Below, piece by piece: positions 33,420 through 47,100 of a stretch of DNA of 64,000 nt. The stretch is from positions 13,592,501-13,656,500 of the forward strand of contig CM070578.1 in the NCBI GenBank assembly GCA_036346355.1, in the 5' to 3' direction. Numbering within the stretch: the first letter of the stretch is position 1; every line of letters starts with the position of its first letter. The stretch comes from Rhipidocladum racemiflorum (lineage: Eukaryota > Streptophyta > Magnoliopsida > Poales > Poaceae). The translations under genes were made by a program, and so were the position numbers. The notes under the pieces were generated by a model that saw only the letters and a program-made list of their open reading frames with translations, searched no databases and was not told the origin of the DNA.

Positions 33420-33984
33420 TACCCTAAGGCACGAGTTTCTAGCAAAATTAAGTTTCAAACTAATTTCCAATTAGATGCATATATAGTTTTATATTGGTCT
33501 ATGTCTCAAGACAAGTGTTCTATTCAACTCTTCTTACCTTGTTTTCTTTTAAGAAAGAAACACCAAGAAATAGCACTATTCTGACGTGCATCTATTTCCT
33601 CTCCAGTAGATCATTGACAGGTTGGACTGAGGTGGCAATCTACCACAAGGGGACTGTCCAATCCAGCAATGACAGGTCAGACCCTCAAACATCTAACCCC
33701 TAGCAGTATCAGTGGTGCAAACTTTTCTTCTCATCTTTCTAGCTAATTAATCGCCGTGATTAATTGATTCCTGCAAATATTTTAATCATGACTCCAACCA
33801 ATGACAAGATTAAACTAAAGCCTAATCGAGTGGCCAGGGAGCTGCATCCTGCATGCAGGCTGAACGCACTAAGTGGCTGCGCCGATTAGGCTGCTCCAAC
33901 CAGTGCCTCATCTTCACCTGCGCCTTACTTGTGGTGAATCACAGTGTCTGATCAATCTACTGCCTTGCCTTTTTCAGCCGTGAC
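33420..33984. other. Gene-free intergenic stretch
   Basis: No exon, RNA gene or clear repeat was seen between the two CACTA elements. Confidence 0.5.
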
Positions 33985-34386
33985 CACTACTACACAACAG
34001 GTTATCTTGCCGTCATATCACTGCCGGTTCGTAAGATCCGCTGCGCAGGAAAGGTATCACTGCCGGTTTGTATAACCATCCGGCAATGATAACACACTAT
34101 CTCTTCGTTTTGTATTAACACATTGCAGAAAATATTTGTTTCAAAATATATATCACTGCCGGATTTAGTGTGAGTCGGCAGAGATATCCATTATTACAGC
34201 CGGATTTTGGTGTGAGCCGGCAGAGATATCTATTATCACTGCCGGTTCCAGAGCGAGCCGGCAGAGATATCTATTATCACTGCCGGTTTAATCCCGAGTA
34301 CCACTGCCGACCAATCACTGCCGGCTCCCATAACCGGCAGTGATGACGTTTCGGACCCGACAGTGATGTACTGTTCAGTAGTAGTG
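33985..34386. mobile_element. Miniature CACTA element, 402 bp, TSD GAC
   Basis: It starts CACTACTACacaaca and ends ttcagtagtagtg, with GAC at 33982-33984 and again at 34387-34389. The body is almost wholly subterminal repeat: tatcactgccggttN and its inverse NNccggcagtgat alternate, with agagatatctattatc spacers. It has no coding capacity. It belongs to a different CACTA family from the 30872 element, whose repeats read cagacggttctag. Confidence 0.85.
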
Positions 34387-35712
34387 GACCGTGATCGATC
34401 GATTAACAGACGTGCACAACTGGAATTGATCGACGTGCTGGGATTGACTTGTAACCATCGATCGAATCGTATCAAACGTAGGCTGGATCAGGATTAGGGT
34501 TCTGGAACGTTTTAGAGAAAGAGGGGTGCTGAGTTAGTTGCATGGCTGGCGGTGTTGCTGTTGAATATATTGCTGATAGCTACTTTAGTAGAGTCGGCAA
34601 CTCACCAACCTTCCTTGGTTAGTGGGGGTGCAAGATTCTTCGGCATCCTGCTGACCTTGCTCACTTGGTGTATGTATGAACAACATATGTCAAGTGTTCC
34701 GTAGATAGCTAGCTGAAAGGTGGTGTGCATGATTTGCCAACAATATGTCATGTATGTTTCTATGGCCGGCAGGCATGCATCAGTTCGATATATCGTGTCT
34801 GCATTTTGCGTTGAGACATCTTGTGTCTAACATATGCACGGTTTTGGTATCACTATTTGTTTCTAACATCAGATATAAACAGATAGACGGGAATGATCAG
34901 AATTATACGGTTAACCATATGTGTGTGTGTGTGTAGTTTTTGTTACCACGAATCCATAAATATTACATATCTAGAGATCGATAGCTAAGGAAGGCTGCGC
35001 GCACCTGAATAACATTTTCCAGCGAGTCTATTATTGAATCCAACAAAAATGTTCCATAAATGACAATATTAGTTATGTTTATCATGGACTTATATTAATG
35101 TGCATATTGTTTGTCAGATCTCGTCTAATTTAATGGGATTGAATTAGGATGTAGTAGTTTTTTTGTTCGAGGGTGGGGATAATTGGCTAGCTAGTGCAAT
35201 CACAACAGCATTAAAGCTACATAACTGCAGCCAGACAATTAATATTAGTGGGAAACCGTATCGAACTTAGATCGCGAGCTAGCCAGAATATCGATCGCGT
35301 TAGTGCATCGATCGATCTGGCCATGCCCGTTCCCTCCCCTCCCCTAATGATGGAGAAGGGCACTACGCTAACCACTAACAACGGATCATGATCAGGTGCA
35401 CGGGCGGGCCCTGCTAGCTAGCCAGGTTGCATCAGCTAGCACACGTAGTCGCGCCTGCCTGTAAACTGGGAGTGCGTACGTGCTGTCTAGTCCGAGACCC
35501 CGGCCGCTTAGGTTAAATATATATTATACTTAAACACATATATGCATGCGATATCGCGATCGAGCTTAGGTTAAATATCGATCGCCGATACAGCCGTGCG
35601 CGCACACACGCAGACAGATCGAGCTTAGGTTAAATTACGACGATCCGCATCCACTGATTAACTAACCAGCGCAGAGCTAGCCGCGCCGCTGCAGAAGCTA
35701 GCTAGCTAGCGC
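34387..35712. other. Intergenic stretch and CHX promoter region
   Basis: No gene was seen. The last 400 bp before the CHX start are rich in gatcgatc and gctagctagc, and contain a phrase (agcttaggttaaat) repeated three times at about 35503-35635, which may be a promoter repeat. Confidence 0.4.
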
Positions 35713-35721
35713 ATGCGCAGC

Positions 35722-36219
35722 ATGGCGGCCAACTCGTCGTCCACCGTCAAGATGGCATCGGACGGCCTGTGGCAGGGCGAGGACCCCCTCGACTTCGCCC
35801 TCCCGCTCCTCGCGATACAGGTAGCCGTCGTGCTGGTGGTCACGCAGGGCCTCGCGTTCGCGCTCAGGCCGCTGCGCCAACCTAGGGTTGTCGCCGAGAT
35901 CCTGGTACATATATATATATGCATATGCGTAACCTCTATTAATTGTTCGTCGTTCGTCTGGTGTGATCCATGCATATATTATTCAGAAAAACTAAAAAAC
36001 GGTATACCGTTGCAACGGTATACCTCTGAAACTCATGAAACTTATGATTTTTTGCACTGAAACTCATGAAACTTAGCACTAAAAACTGATAAAACATGAA
36101 ACTGATAAAACTAAACACTGAAACTCATGAAACAAGATCAAACCGATAAGTTTCATAAGTTTCATGGCTATACCGTTACAGCGGTATACCGTTCCCTAGT
36201 CATTCTCTATATTATTTTG

Positions 36220-36299
<80 letters not shown>

Positions 36300-38819
36300 C
36301 TTTCTTTCTGTTCGCAATGGCTACATGCATAAAATCGCGAGCCTACAAAAATATTAATATACGTACAGACAGAGAACGTAGGTTTTAAGGAATGATTGGC
36401 AAAAAAAAAAAAACAGTAATGCTGAACTGCTGATCCGTACACGATATATATTTGATTCAAACCATTTCCTTGAGCATCCCAACAGTAATATATCCCTGCA
36501 TGATGTTCGATCTCGAGTCTATAAGAGCTTGGTACACTTGCTTCCTCCTGCCCTTCATCAAGACATCAATACATTTCACACATCTGTATCCTCTTTTTTT
36601 TCTTCTTCTTTTTGATGATCTAGTATATATGCTCTTATTGACTACACATATGCAACACAAGTGTACCGAAGCTAGAAGCCTAGAACAACCAAGCGTTTTC
36701 TAGACCAGACATGGTAGGAGTCAGATCGTCGAAAGAACCTACCATTGTTTTTGAGTTGGCTAGCTATAGCTATAGGCTGCCAAGTCAATTAGGGTATGTA
36801 TGTACAATAAGATCATCTCAGCTGACTCTTAGTCTTTATGAAAAAGTAAGAAAAGAGGAGAGAGAAGTGAACTAGCTCTTAAATAAAAACCAACTTTGTA
36901 CGAGAACATAGATAGATTATTTATGTATAAGAGGAAAGAGATAATTATTGCATAACATCTATAAATAACTTTTAGAGACAGTTATTGTAAAAACTAGTTT
37001 TTAGTTTACTCTAGATGATATGGATGAGAGTTAGAGTAAATAGTAGGCTTACTAATGTACTTGCTCTTATACTAGCAAGCTTAACTTGCAAAGTTGAGCT
37101 CAGCTTTAATAGTGAGACCAGTACTTATATATGTTCTGTTCGGTACCACAGTGGTTTTTCAAAAAGTTTTTTTTATTTATTTCTGTTTGTTGTAAGCATC
37201 TTTTTTTAGCTGTAATAACATAATCTTTCTAGATTTAGTAAAGATAGTAATATCTTAACTAACTAGATTCACATCATAGCTACTGCAAACTGACCATTAG
37301 CTACCTTAAGTTCAAGTGAAAATTACTTGAATGGCATAAAAAAAAAGCAAACTAGAGAAATAACCTCGGGCTAATAACATCCGTAACAACATCAATTACT
37401 ACGCAAAATAGAGCTGCAATATTTTTTAATTTAGTTTTTGATGTAGAGAGTTTTTACCGTCTTTAGGAGAAATCAAAATTTACATTGAACTGTACTAAAA
37501 GGTAACAAAAGTTTGAAGCGTTGATATGAGCAGTTGTTTACTTACTTATATATGCGTGCATGCGCAATTGCCCAGGGTGGCATCCTGCTGGGCCCATCGG
37601 CCCTGGGCCGGTGGGACGCCTTCCGCCGCACCATCTTCCCGGCGTGGAGCGCCGCCGCGCTTGACACCGTGTCGGGCCTCGGCCTGCTCCTCTTCCTATT
37701 TCTGGTCGGCCTCGAGCTCGACTTCGGCGCCGTGCGCCGCGTGGGGCCCCGCAGCGTGGCCATCGCGGCGGCGGGCATCCTGCCCCCGATCCTGGCCGCC
37801 CCAGGCCTCGTGCCGCTCCTCAACGTCGCCGTCCCGGCGCCCCGCCACGGCGCCTTCCTCCCGCTCTGCGTGTTCATCGGAGCCGCGCTCTCGGTGACCG
37901 CGCTCGCCGTGCTCGCCTGCATCCTCAAGGAGCTCAGCCTCCTCGGCACACCCTTCGGCGAGACTGCCATAGCCGCGGCCGCCGTGAACGACGTCTTCGC
38001 GTGGGCCCTCCTCGCTCTCGCGCTCGCCCTGTCCGGCGGGGGCGGCGAGCCCAAGGGACCCCCGCTCGCGCCGATCTACATCCTCGCGTCTGGGGCCGTC
38101 TTCGTGGCGTTCATGCTTTGCGCGCTCCGCCCGCTCATGGCGCGCCTGGCGCACCTCGCGGGCGACCTGACCTGCTCCGGTGCCGTCGCGTGTGCCCTCG
38201 TCGCGGGCGCCGCGACCGACGCCATCGGCGTGCACCCCGTGTTCGGCGCGTTCGTGTTTGGGCTGTCCATGCCGCGGGAGGACGGCCTCGCGGAGCGCGT
38301 CGGCGAGAAGGTGGCGCCGCTGGTGTCCGGGCTGATGCTGCCGCTCTACTTCGCCACGAGCGGGCTGCACACGAACGTGGACAACGTCCGGGGCGGCGCC
38401 GCCTGGGGGATGGTCGCGCTCGTGGTGGCCGTGGCCCTCGTGGGGAAGATCGCCGGGACGTTCGCGGTGGCCGCCTGGACCGGCATGGCAAGGCGCGAGG
38501 CGGCCGCCCTCGGCGTGGCCATGAGCGCCAAGGGGCTCGTCGAGCTCATCGTGCTCAACATCGGCAAGGAGAGGAAGGTACGTACGGCTTGTAGACACTA
38601 CACGTTATTCATGCTGCGTCGACGGTGTTACGAGCCGACGGACTTACGCCTACGTTTGCGCAGGTGCTGGATGACACGACGTTCGCCATCTTCGTGATAA
38701 TGGCGCTCACGACGACGGTGCTCGCGACGCCGTTGATGACGGCGCTCTACCTGCCCACGGCGACCAGACGGGAGAGCGACGTGGTCGAGCTCAAAGGAGG
38801 CGACGCGTGCCCGGCCTAG
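35722..38819 (+). CDS. CHX-type cation/H+ antiporter, C-terminally short (446 aa)
   Basis: Exons are 35722-35904, 37576-38577 and 38664-38819, joined in frame with GT/AG introns. I chose the ATG at 35722 (context agcATGg, start MAANSSS); an in-frame ATG at 35713 adds three residues. It is a monovalent cation/H+ exchanger of the CPA2 family, CHX17-20-like, in endomembranes or plasma membrane. Seen: [21 protein letters not shown] across intron 1, [85 protein letters not shown] and [20 protein letters not shown]. The membrane domain (Na_H_Exchanger) thus seems complete. CHX proteins normally run to about 780-840 residues with a cytosolic regulatory tail. Here a stop follows the last membrane helix by about 30 residues and no tail exon is seen downstream. 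It could be functional but unregulated, or a decaying copy. Confidence 0.85.
35984..36208. mobile_element. MITE in CHX intron 1 (family with AACGGTATACCGTT termini), copy A
   Basis: The left end cagaaaaactaaaaaacggt leads into ataccgttgcaacggtatac. The right side reads ctataccgttacagcggtat then accgttccctagtcattctc. The interior repeats 'aaactcatgaaactta'. A second copy, more than 90% identical by eye, is at 49350-49576, with matching text at both ends, so the borders are well supported. Superfamily is unknown. Confidence 0.7.
36223..36295. repeat. TA microsatellite in CHX intron 1
   Basis: A run of about 36 TA units lies about 15 bp downstream of the MITE. The intron (35905-37575, 1.67 kb) is otherwise AT-rich and non-coding. 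Confidence 0.95.
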
Positions 38820-41162
38820 CTGAGAAGCCGAGAGGGCTTATGTATTATACCACCTGTCCGTACGTATCTATGGTGTGGAAAAATGTACGTGAGTGTGTTT
38901 TGCTAGCAGCTAGCTAGCTAGATGTTGTAGTGCAATTGCAGGCGATGATTGTCCGTACTCCTTACCCACCCATGTCAATTTGCCAGTGGACACTACTGGA
39001 CATCCAATCCCTAAAGCAGCAGGTGGCCAGGACGTGAAGAACAAAACATAACGAGTTCGTCTCCACACTCGAGAGCCGCATATCAAGATGACAAGAGGTT
39101 TTATGTCTTCGATTCGGAACCTCTGCCTTTGTTTGCCTTGGGGGCATGTACCGTACTTTGCTTCTGCAATGATACTTTGCTGCGATTGCGCCTGTCGCCG
39201 ACACAACCAGCCATGTCCATGCTGCCTGATAGCATTCAGAAGTCAATCGTGTAGCCTATGTTGGCCTGTGTTGCTCATTGTAGTAGACCGAGGTGAAAAA
39301 AAATAATAATGATATGCCTATCTTGTTCTGTATATACCGTCGTAGTAGACCGAGGTAAAATGACGGTGATGATAATAATAATGATATGCTTATGTTGCCC
39401 TGTGTTGTTCATTTAATCATTTCATTGTCGAACCATCGGTGATAGCCATCTACATATGACTAGTCGAGCTTTACAGTGCATCATTTTTGTTTTCTCAATT
39501 GCGTAGGATCATGACGCCGTTCTATCTGGCAACATGCTTCCCTTCCAAAGGGTAAAAACATAGTATCTATCACTTATTAGATGGGTGATTTTAATTAGGC
39601 ATATTCCTCCTTCAACGGGCAACAACAAAATAATTGTAAGATGGCTTATTTAGGAAATTAAATTATCAGCTTAATGGAATATTGTATAAAAAACAACTTC
39701 GCTATTACGTGTTCTGGTAACTGGATCCTTGAAATGGTGTGGAGAAAGTTCATTTGTGTTCTCACATGCATGCTTTTCTTTTCTTTTCTTTGAGAGGACG
39801 CATTTCGATTAGCTGCCGTCATTAGTTGTCGAAGAGGTGTTTTCCTTTGTTGCCGCTTTCTTCACGACTAGAATCAGAATCGAGTTAAGACTTCTTGATA
39901 CGACGTCAGTGTTAGCTGTGCGACGAATCATATCATTTCATGTTAGAATAGGAACACGGACGAATCATATCATTTCATGTTAGAATAGGTTAGGAGAGGT
40001 GTCATGGATCCGATTCTCCTGTTTGATCTCTTTAATCGGCGTGGCACAACGTCAGCACATGGTACGTAGTTGGTGAGAGAGAATCAGGCTCCGTTTAGAA
40101 CACCAAAATTTTCCCTAATTTCTATAGAAAATGGAACGCTTCTTGTAATAGAGGATTGTTTCATGTGGAACACGGTATTTGTTTCATGTGAATGTCTAAT
40201 AAAATTCCTGTGTTCCAAAATGGAATCCTAAATTGATCATTTCCCTTCTTTCTTTCTTTTTTTGCAAAATTCCTGGGTGAAATAGGACCTTAAGCTTTGT
40301 AAACGTTGAGGGATGAAAGATGTTGTTCATTTTCAGAAGAACACAGCAAGAGACAAATCCAGCACTTCATTAACGAATCCACTCACCAAAATATAGATCA
40401 GAGCAGCTAAAAAAAATCCATCAATTACCTAAAGAGATCTGCACGGTAGCTAGCGCGACAGGTAAGGCTATCATACAATCAATTCCTACACTACTCAACA
40501 AAACATTGTACGGCTGTACAGATCATTAAGCCAAAACTCCGTTCCACCAGCTCCAACTTATACCCTGCATTTCGCCAATGTCACCTCCCAATGTAATCAA
40601 ACATAGATAATATCTAAATATTCAAACATTTTTGTAATTTTCAACAGCTGACTTCTCCAAATTGTGCAACGAAAAATAACTCTTAACAGAAAGATGTATT
40701 GAAAGAAAACTATTTGAAGAACACGAGACCGAGCGGCCGGTTGTGTCATCCAAAAAACAAACGAATTGAGATAACACAATATTCGGCTATGGCTAACAGC
40801 CCAACTCAGTATTGCCCAAAAAAAAAGCAACAGTGAAATAGGGGGAAATGAAAAGGAAAAAAGGGTTACAAAGGAGCATTATTTTAAGTTTTTATGTAAA
40901 AGAATTCCTTTTCTAGGTTAGACAAATTAGCTGCAACCTAATTTACAACATCTCATGAACACAAAGTAAATAATCTTAAAGTACAGTTAGCTTTTCTTCA
41001 AACTTGAACTCTGAAGAGCGATGATGATAATGCTTCGTCCTAGCACAATAGTGATGGATATCATTACTGGTTTTACCCAACAGAGGTGTCAAGTTTGTCC
41101 AGGTTAGCATCCTCCTAACGGGGATTTCTGCCACTTCCAGAAATGGGGGGAAAATGTTCCAT
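38820..41162. other. Convergent intergenic region between CHX and the ataxin-2-like gene
   Basis: It should hold the 3' ends of both genes, which face each other. A phrase gtagtagaccgaggt is duplicated near 39281 and 39342. A MITE-like segment lies at about 40089-40293 (gtttagaacaccaaaattttccc on the left, inverse-like aaattcctgggtgaaatagg on the right). Neither the CHX regulatory tail nor another gene was found. Confidence 0.45.
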
Positions 41163-44100
41163 CTAGAAGCCTCTTCCTCTGTATTGCTGCATCTCCTGTA
41201 AGATAAACACAAAGTTAACTTCATTGCTGACTACATAGTTCATTTTAAAGGTTATCACATGCTCAATATTGACTTTTGTAGCAAAGGTGGTGGCCAATTG
41301 CCTTACTGTAGCTCATTAACCCGAAAGAAAATATATAAAGCCGATCATGCTTAAGAAAGTCATCTGAATTCTAAAATGGGTTCTAATCAACTCTAGAAAG
41401 AGCTGGTTTCCTACTTCTAATAATGTGCGCGTGTGTGCGTGCGTGCATTCGACCAACGCATATGAACAAAACAATAATACAAAATTGAATTTATTGATTC
41501 AACGAAAACCGTACACAATGCCCAATATGGCCTTGACCCATGCCCCATACAACCTCAAATTGATTAATGTTACAGTATTCATTAAAGTTCTCATAAAAGT
41601 TTGCCGAATATACAATCTAAATTTGATTAAAGTTCTCATTAAAAACAATGGACCTGGCCGGTATTAGTTCGTGAGTCCTCACTAGCTACTGATGGACTGG
41701 TTTAGTGGTTTTCTCTCGGATGGTTTCAAGTATCAAATGTAAACTTCAAAGTTGAATTTGACCAGTTCCTGGCCGGCTACCACCCGATTGCACCGGTGCA
41801 GGGCCAGTTACCGAGTAATTACCGTTCATCGATTCCAATTCAAAATTTTCATTCGAATTCAGAAGTTTGTCAGGTTGCTACACTGTCAACCGGAGGGTAC
41901 CGTTAGAAATCTTTTTGTAACCCTGATTGCAATAGAAGAAATAAACCTAGACATACTATTCAAACAAGCTGTGTAAAAAGAGTAAGAAGCAGCCATTATA
42001 ACTATCAAAGATGTTTTCTAAACCAAACTCACCAAAGAAAATTACATCAGATAAGCCAGACAATGTAGCTTCGAGTTAGTTTTTTTATAATATTAGCAAA
42101 TGACAGAAATTCAATTGAAACTCTCATTCTAAACTCAAGTTGTAGATACCAACTGAAGTATATAAAAAGTTGTATGTTTAACTTACAGGTGCATAATAGT
42201 AAACAGGACGTCCCTGCCCAAGCATCATCTGTTGCCCATACTGCAATAAAAAAGAAGTCAAGCGATCACCAAAATATACAGGTAGATGTTCCAAGTTTGG
42301 TGTATAATATGTAACTGCAACTGATAATGTAAATGCAAAGATAGCTCGATCTCAGGAAGGCTTTCTCACCGGTGGCCCACCAGGATGCATGTAACTCTGG
42401 AGAGATGGCAACTGCCCAGGCTGGGCGTTGTACACAACAGGCTGGCCACCAAAGGCTGATGGAAACTGCAAAAGTTATGACATAAACCTGCTAAGCCAAC
42501 CATATACCTTCAGGGAAGGGGTGCAGTGGGCACAAAACTGGGAGCACACTTCTTAGCAAACATTTACAGTTTGCAATTAGAAAAGTGCAATCATGCTACC
42601 ATTTATATCTTTTAGGGACTAGGGAATACAGGAATTTATAACTAAGATCATTTCAGGAAACAACGATGAGAGGCCCATATTCAGTCTAAATGCTGAAGTA
42701 GGACAAATCTATGAATGTAGTATGCTGTCCACACCTGGATACAGTACCAATTTAAGCAAGTCAAATGGAAACATATGATGAAAATGATTACATGCTATTG
42801 TCGAAGTACATCACATGAAATCATAATAAACAACTTCAGAAACAAATAATTAATCTTTGACATATGACATTTTAGTGTACCAATACCACTGTTCAATAAT
42901 GCTTTCGGAGCAACACCTTCATAACTTCAAATTTCAAAGTGGGTATCACACTCAATTTGGATAAATGGTGACCCATACACAACAAGTAAAACAAAGCGTA
43001 TTAAACTCACCCCCGTGCCCATGGGTAAGCCAGGTCCAAGAGGGACAGTTGGCACATTATTAGGATAGTAGAAGGATCCATTAGATGCTGGGGGCTGTGG
43101 TGGCCTCAAAGGAGATGGAGTGAAGCTCTTAGCATTAGGGTTAAGCTTGAACTCCTGGTCCCAAAAAAGAAAACCAACCGTCATTGCAATCAACAAAAAT
43201 GGCAAACAGTTAAATAATGTATGTGCACAGAACGAATGGAAAATGTAAACAGTAAATTCACACATGATGCTCTCCTGTGGATTGTGGCCTGACCTTAGCA
43301 TTAGGGTTCAAACTTGATTTCTCTGAGCTAAGAGATCCCATTGAAGAGCTAGGTGACAATCCAGGAGTGCTAGAAACTGAGTTTGCGGCAACTCTTTCTG
43401 ATGATGATGTGGAATTACCAGTCTGTTGCGAGGTATTTACATTTTCTCCTGCAGAAGAAAGTTTGTCAGATCCAAAAGAATCTGATGTTAAACCATCTGA
43501 ATATTTTTTTCCCTTCAACAGAATCTGATGCATGTGAGCTTGAAGGTTGGTTCTTCAAATCTACCAATATGATTAGTGAAGTATCAAATATTACACAGAC
43601 CCAGAAAATACTAGCAATTTAGAACAATGTGAATGTAAAATGTTGGTAGATTTGTATTATTTAAAATACAATAGAGTTCAGCTTTAGAAATTTCTGAGTG
43701 ATAACAGTTCTAATTATAAATCTACACAACTATAAACATCTTTCTCTATATATGGAAGTTAAATAGCAGAGTAGCAGACAGTTGTCAACACAAGTCATTC
43801 GACAAAACTACAAGAAACTAGCTCAGAATCTTACATGCTTAGAAAGTTCACCACATCACCATTAATGTTAAAACCATTAGATTTGATTAAGGACAAACCG
43901 TTGTCATCCATGTTTGCTCAAAAGTGAACACCCAAAACTTGGTTACAATTGGGCCGCATCATGACATACAATCTAGCTTTCGATGTGATCATGGAAAAAA
44001 ATCATGGCATCCATGTTTGATTAGTGGTGGAGTAACCAAAATTTGGTTCTCACAGATCCACAAAAAAACCCCGCAATTCTTGGCTCCTAGCCATTGAATA

Positions 44101-47100
44101 TGAATGAGAATAAAGCACCATTATCAATGTTTGTTTAAACACTCCATGGCAATGCGGCAACGCATGTATTCCCCTGCATATGAGGGCTCGAAATACCCAT
44201 CAAAAGAGACAGTATTCCGCTGATTTGTATAATGGTAGGACACAGGTTGCATTTCAGAGGGAGACATTATTTTGTTGCTTAAGGGATATGATAATCAGTG
44301 AAAATAGTTCGATATCTAGCGTAAGATAATCATGAATACATTCTTGCAGCGTGAAACACTAAAACCAATAATCCTTCCAAAATATAATGTTATTTGCTAA
44401 CTACAAAATAATACACACCTGGATCACATCATATATTTAAGAGTTAAAGTTCTCTGATGTAAAAATGTCACGTGCAGGTGCAACTGTGCAAATACTCAGC
44501 TTAGTTCTCATGTAATGTGGAACTAAGCACGACGCACATGCTACCACAACCACAAGATTCATGAATAATGCACACAAACGACAGTGTTAAGTGTTAACAT
44601 GCAATATCGAAATGTGAGGAATATATTGGTGTAAACAAGGTATTTCCTTTTTGTTAAGTAAATCAAAATGTCAAGTGTCAACTGAAGCCAGAATTTTTTA
44701 CCCACCTTCAGAAATTGATGGTTTGCCGCCTTTAGATAACTGTAAAGAAGTTAATTTAGACATGAAAAGAAAGTAAGTGCAAAGACATATTTTTGCAGGA
44801 AGGTATATAAGGCAGCTTACAGATTTCACAGATTGCACATTCTCATTGTCCTTTCCTCCACTATCATCCTTGTCCTGCATATCAAAATACAAAGGAAAAA
44901 ATAAAAAAACTAATGTGATTATAAATCATGTGTATGTTAGCACATTATATCTGTTTCTCAAAAACCAAATAAATTATGCAAAACAGAATGACTAAAATTT
45001 ACATAGTAGACATCTCAAACAGAAAGATAACACCACACAACACAAGCCACAGCCAGAAGTGACAATTAATTAAATCACTAAACTCCATAGTGCATATTCA
45101 CAGGATTATATGATTCACCAAACCTCAGTCGAATACTCCCTCGTCATTAATGACACAGTCAACTAACGAATCACAAAAAAACATATATTAGAAAAGTATA
45201 ATTCATAATGTATCTAGAGATATCAAATTTTATGTTGCCAATCTAGATGCCTTTTTTTTTACATATTGATGGTGAAAACTAAGAATGTTTGACTGCACAC
45301 GTTCTAGGATACAACGTAAATTTAGTGGCAGAGACAGTATAAAATTTTAAAAAACAAGAATATAGTGGCTAGTTCCACACCACAGATGAACAGGCTGGCA
45401 ATTCCTTCTGTTCATTATCGCATGTCCTGATAAATGAATCAAAAGCGCGTGTGGTGCTTGAGGCATTCACTGGTAAGTTAAAACTTCTGTTGTCAACATC
45501 TCTACGCACAGCAGAGTATTTTATCTCCTCATCTTGGTCCAAATCTTCGTCCAAATCTAAGCCTCTTTCCTGAGAAAGTGAATCTCAAAATTACAGGTAT
45601 TTGTGAGAAGAAAGGACAAACAAACCCATGAGCAGAAACTCACCTCAGCAAGATGAATATCTTGTGTTACTTCATTCTCTATTTCTTTGGCTATTCTTGT
45701 AGCTTGCTTTTCAAGCTCTCTCATGTGAGGACCTCTCTCGAGCTTTGTGGTATAAATTTCTTCATTAAAAGTACTATTTACTCCAAACAAAGCTGCATTT
45801 GTTTCAAACTGGTCCCAGCTCCTAGCAATATATTAATGTTTAGTCAATAATGCTAACCAAGTACCCACAGGGCTATGGGGGGACATGGCTGCAGAAGACA
45901 CAGTGATATACAAACAGAATAGAAGGTTTTACATTAAGATGATGAACAAAAAAGACCATGCAGATTACCAATAATCTATAATCCATTCCTACATCTCCTT
46001 TTCCATCGCTTCATTCATAGTTCCTTAACAATATGGGCATGTTCTTGGACAGTCAACTAAACGTGGTTGCTTATTTCCTCATTCTATCACACCTAAGTAA
46101 GATGGTCCAATATTGGAGTAATCTTATATCTAAAACTCAACATAGTTTCATTACCTACTGGCCACTGCTAATACTTGATATAATAGATGAATCTTAGTCT
46201 GTCAAGTAATTGTGGTTGCTTATTTGGTAACCCTAACTAAGTCAGATGGCCAAGGCCAATGCCACACTCATGTTTAGAGATAAAACTCCTAACATAGTTT
46301 CAGTACCTGCTGCTGACACACAACAAAACCATGTGCCAAGTACTTCTATTGCTATATTTCGTAAGTTATAATTTCACCATAACGAATTCAGATGACTCAT
46401 TGTTGCAACTATGTTAAAATCTAGAATGTAATATAGTATTAAATACCTGTTCCATTTCTTGTCATATTTCTCCAATTCAATAAACTCTGAATCATCTTCA
46501 TCTGGTGTCCAGCGCTCAAGTTCCCTCTCACCAGGACGATGAAAGTTAGAAATTGCAGAGTCTATCATAATTTCTTTCCTTCTGTCATGGACAGGACCAT
46601 TTTGCAGCTCATCACCACCAAGAGCTATGTCCTGAAAATTGATAACAGATAGCATCTCATAAACGATGCAGAAGTCAAGATGCCCATAAAATCATTAGCA
46701 GGACCGGCAAGAGAATATTTATAATTCTTAATCAACAAGGTACATCTACAATATGCCCATAAAATCCAATATAATTAATAAGTAGAACAGTAAAGTTAAG
46801 CAAGCATAAAAAAGCAACAACAGTAAAGATGTGGAATGTAACCTTGGCAAGAATTTGGACTAGCTCTCTTGCTGGTATTATCATAGTCCGGGGTTTCCTT
46901 GCAACATCAGTAACTGCTCTTTGCCCGCTAACAGAACCATCTTTAGTCAGTTGAGCCATTTTCAATACAATGCCTAAGGTAAAGGCTACACGTTATAGTA
47001 CATACAGAATGCAACAAAATGCAAAAGTAGAGAGAGAGAGAGAGAGAGATTTCTTATCCAAAAAAAATAGAGGTACAAAAGGCATCTTATCCAAAAAAAA

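Noticed and set aside
37696..38598. 300-residue minus-strand frame over CHX exon 2
   Set aside because: Antisense shadow of the GC-rich antiporter exon.
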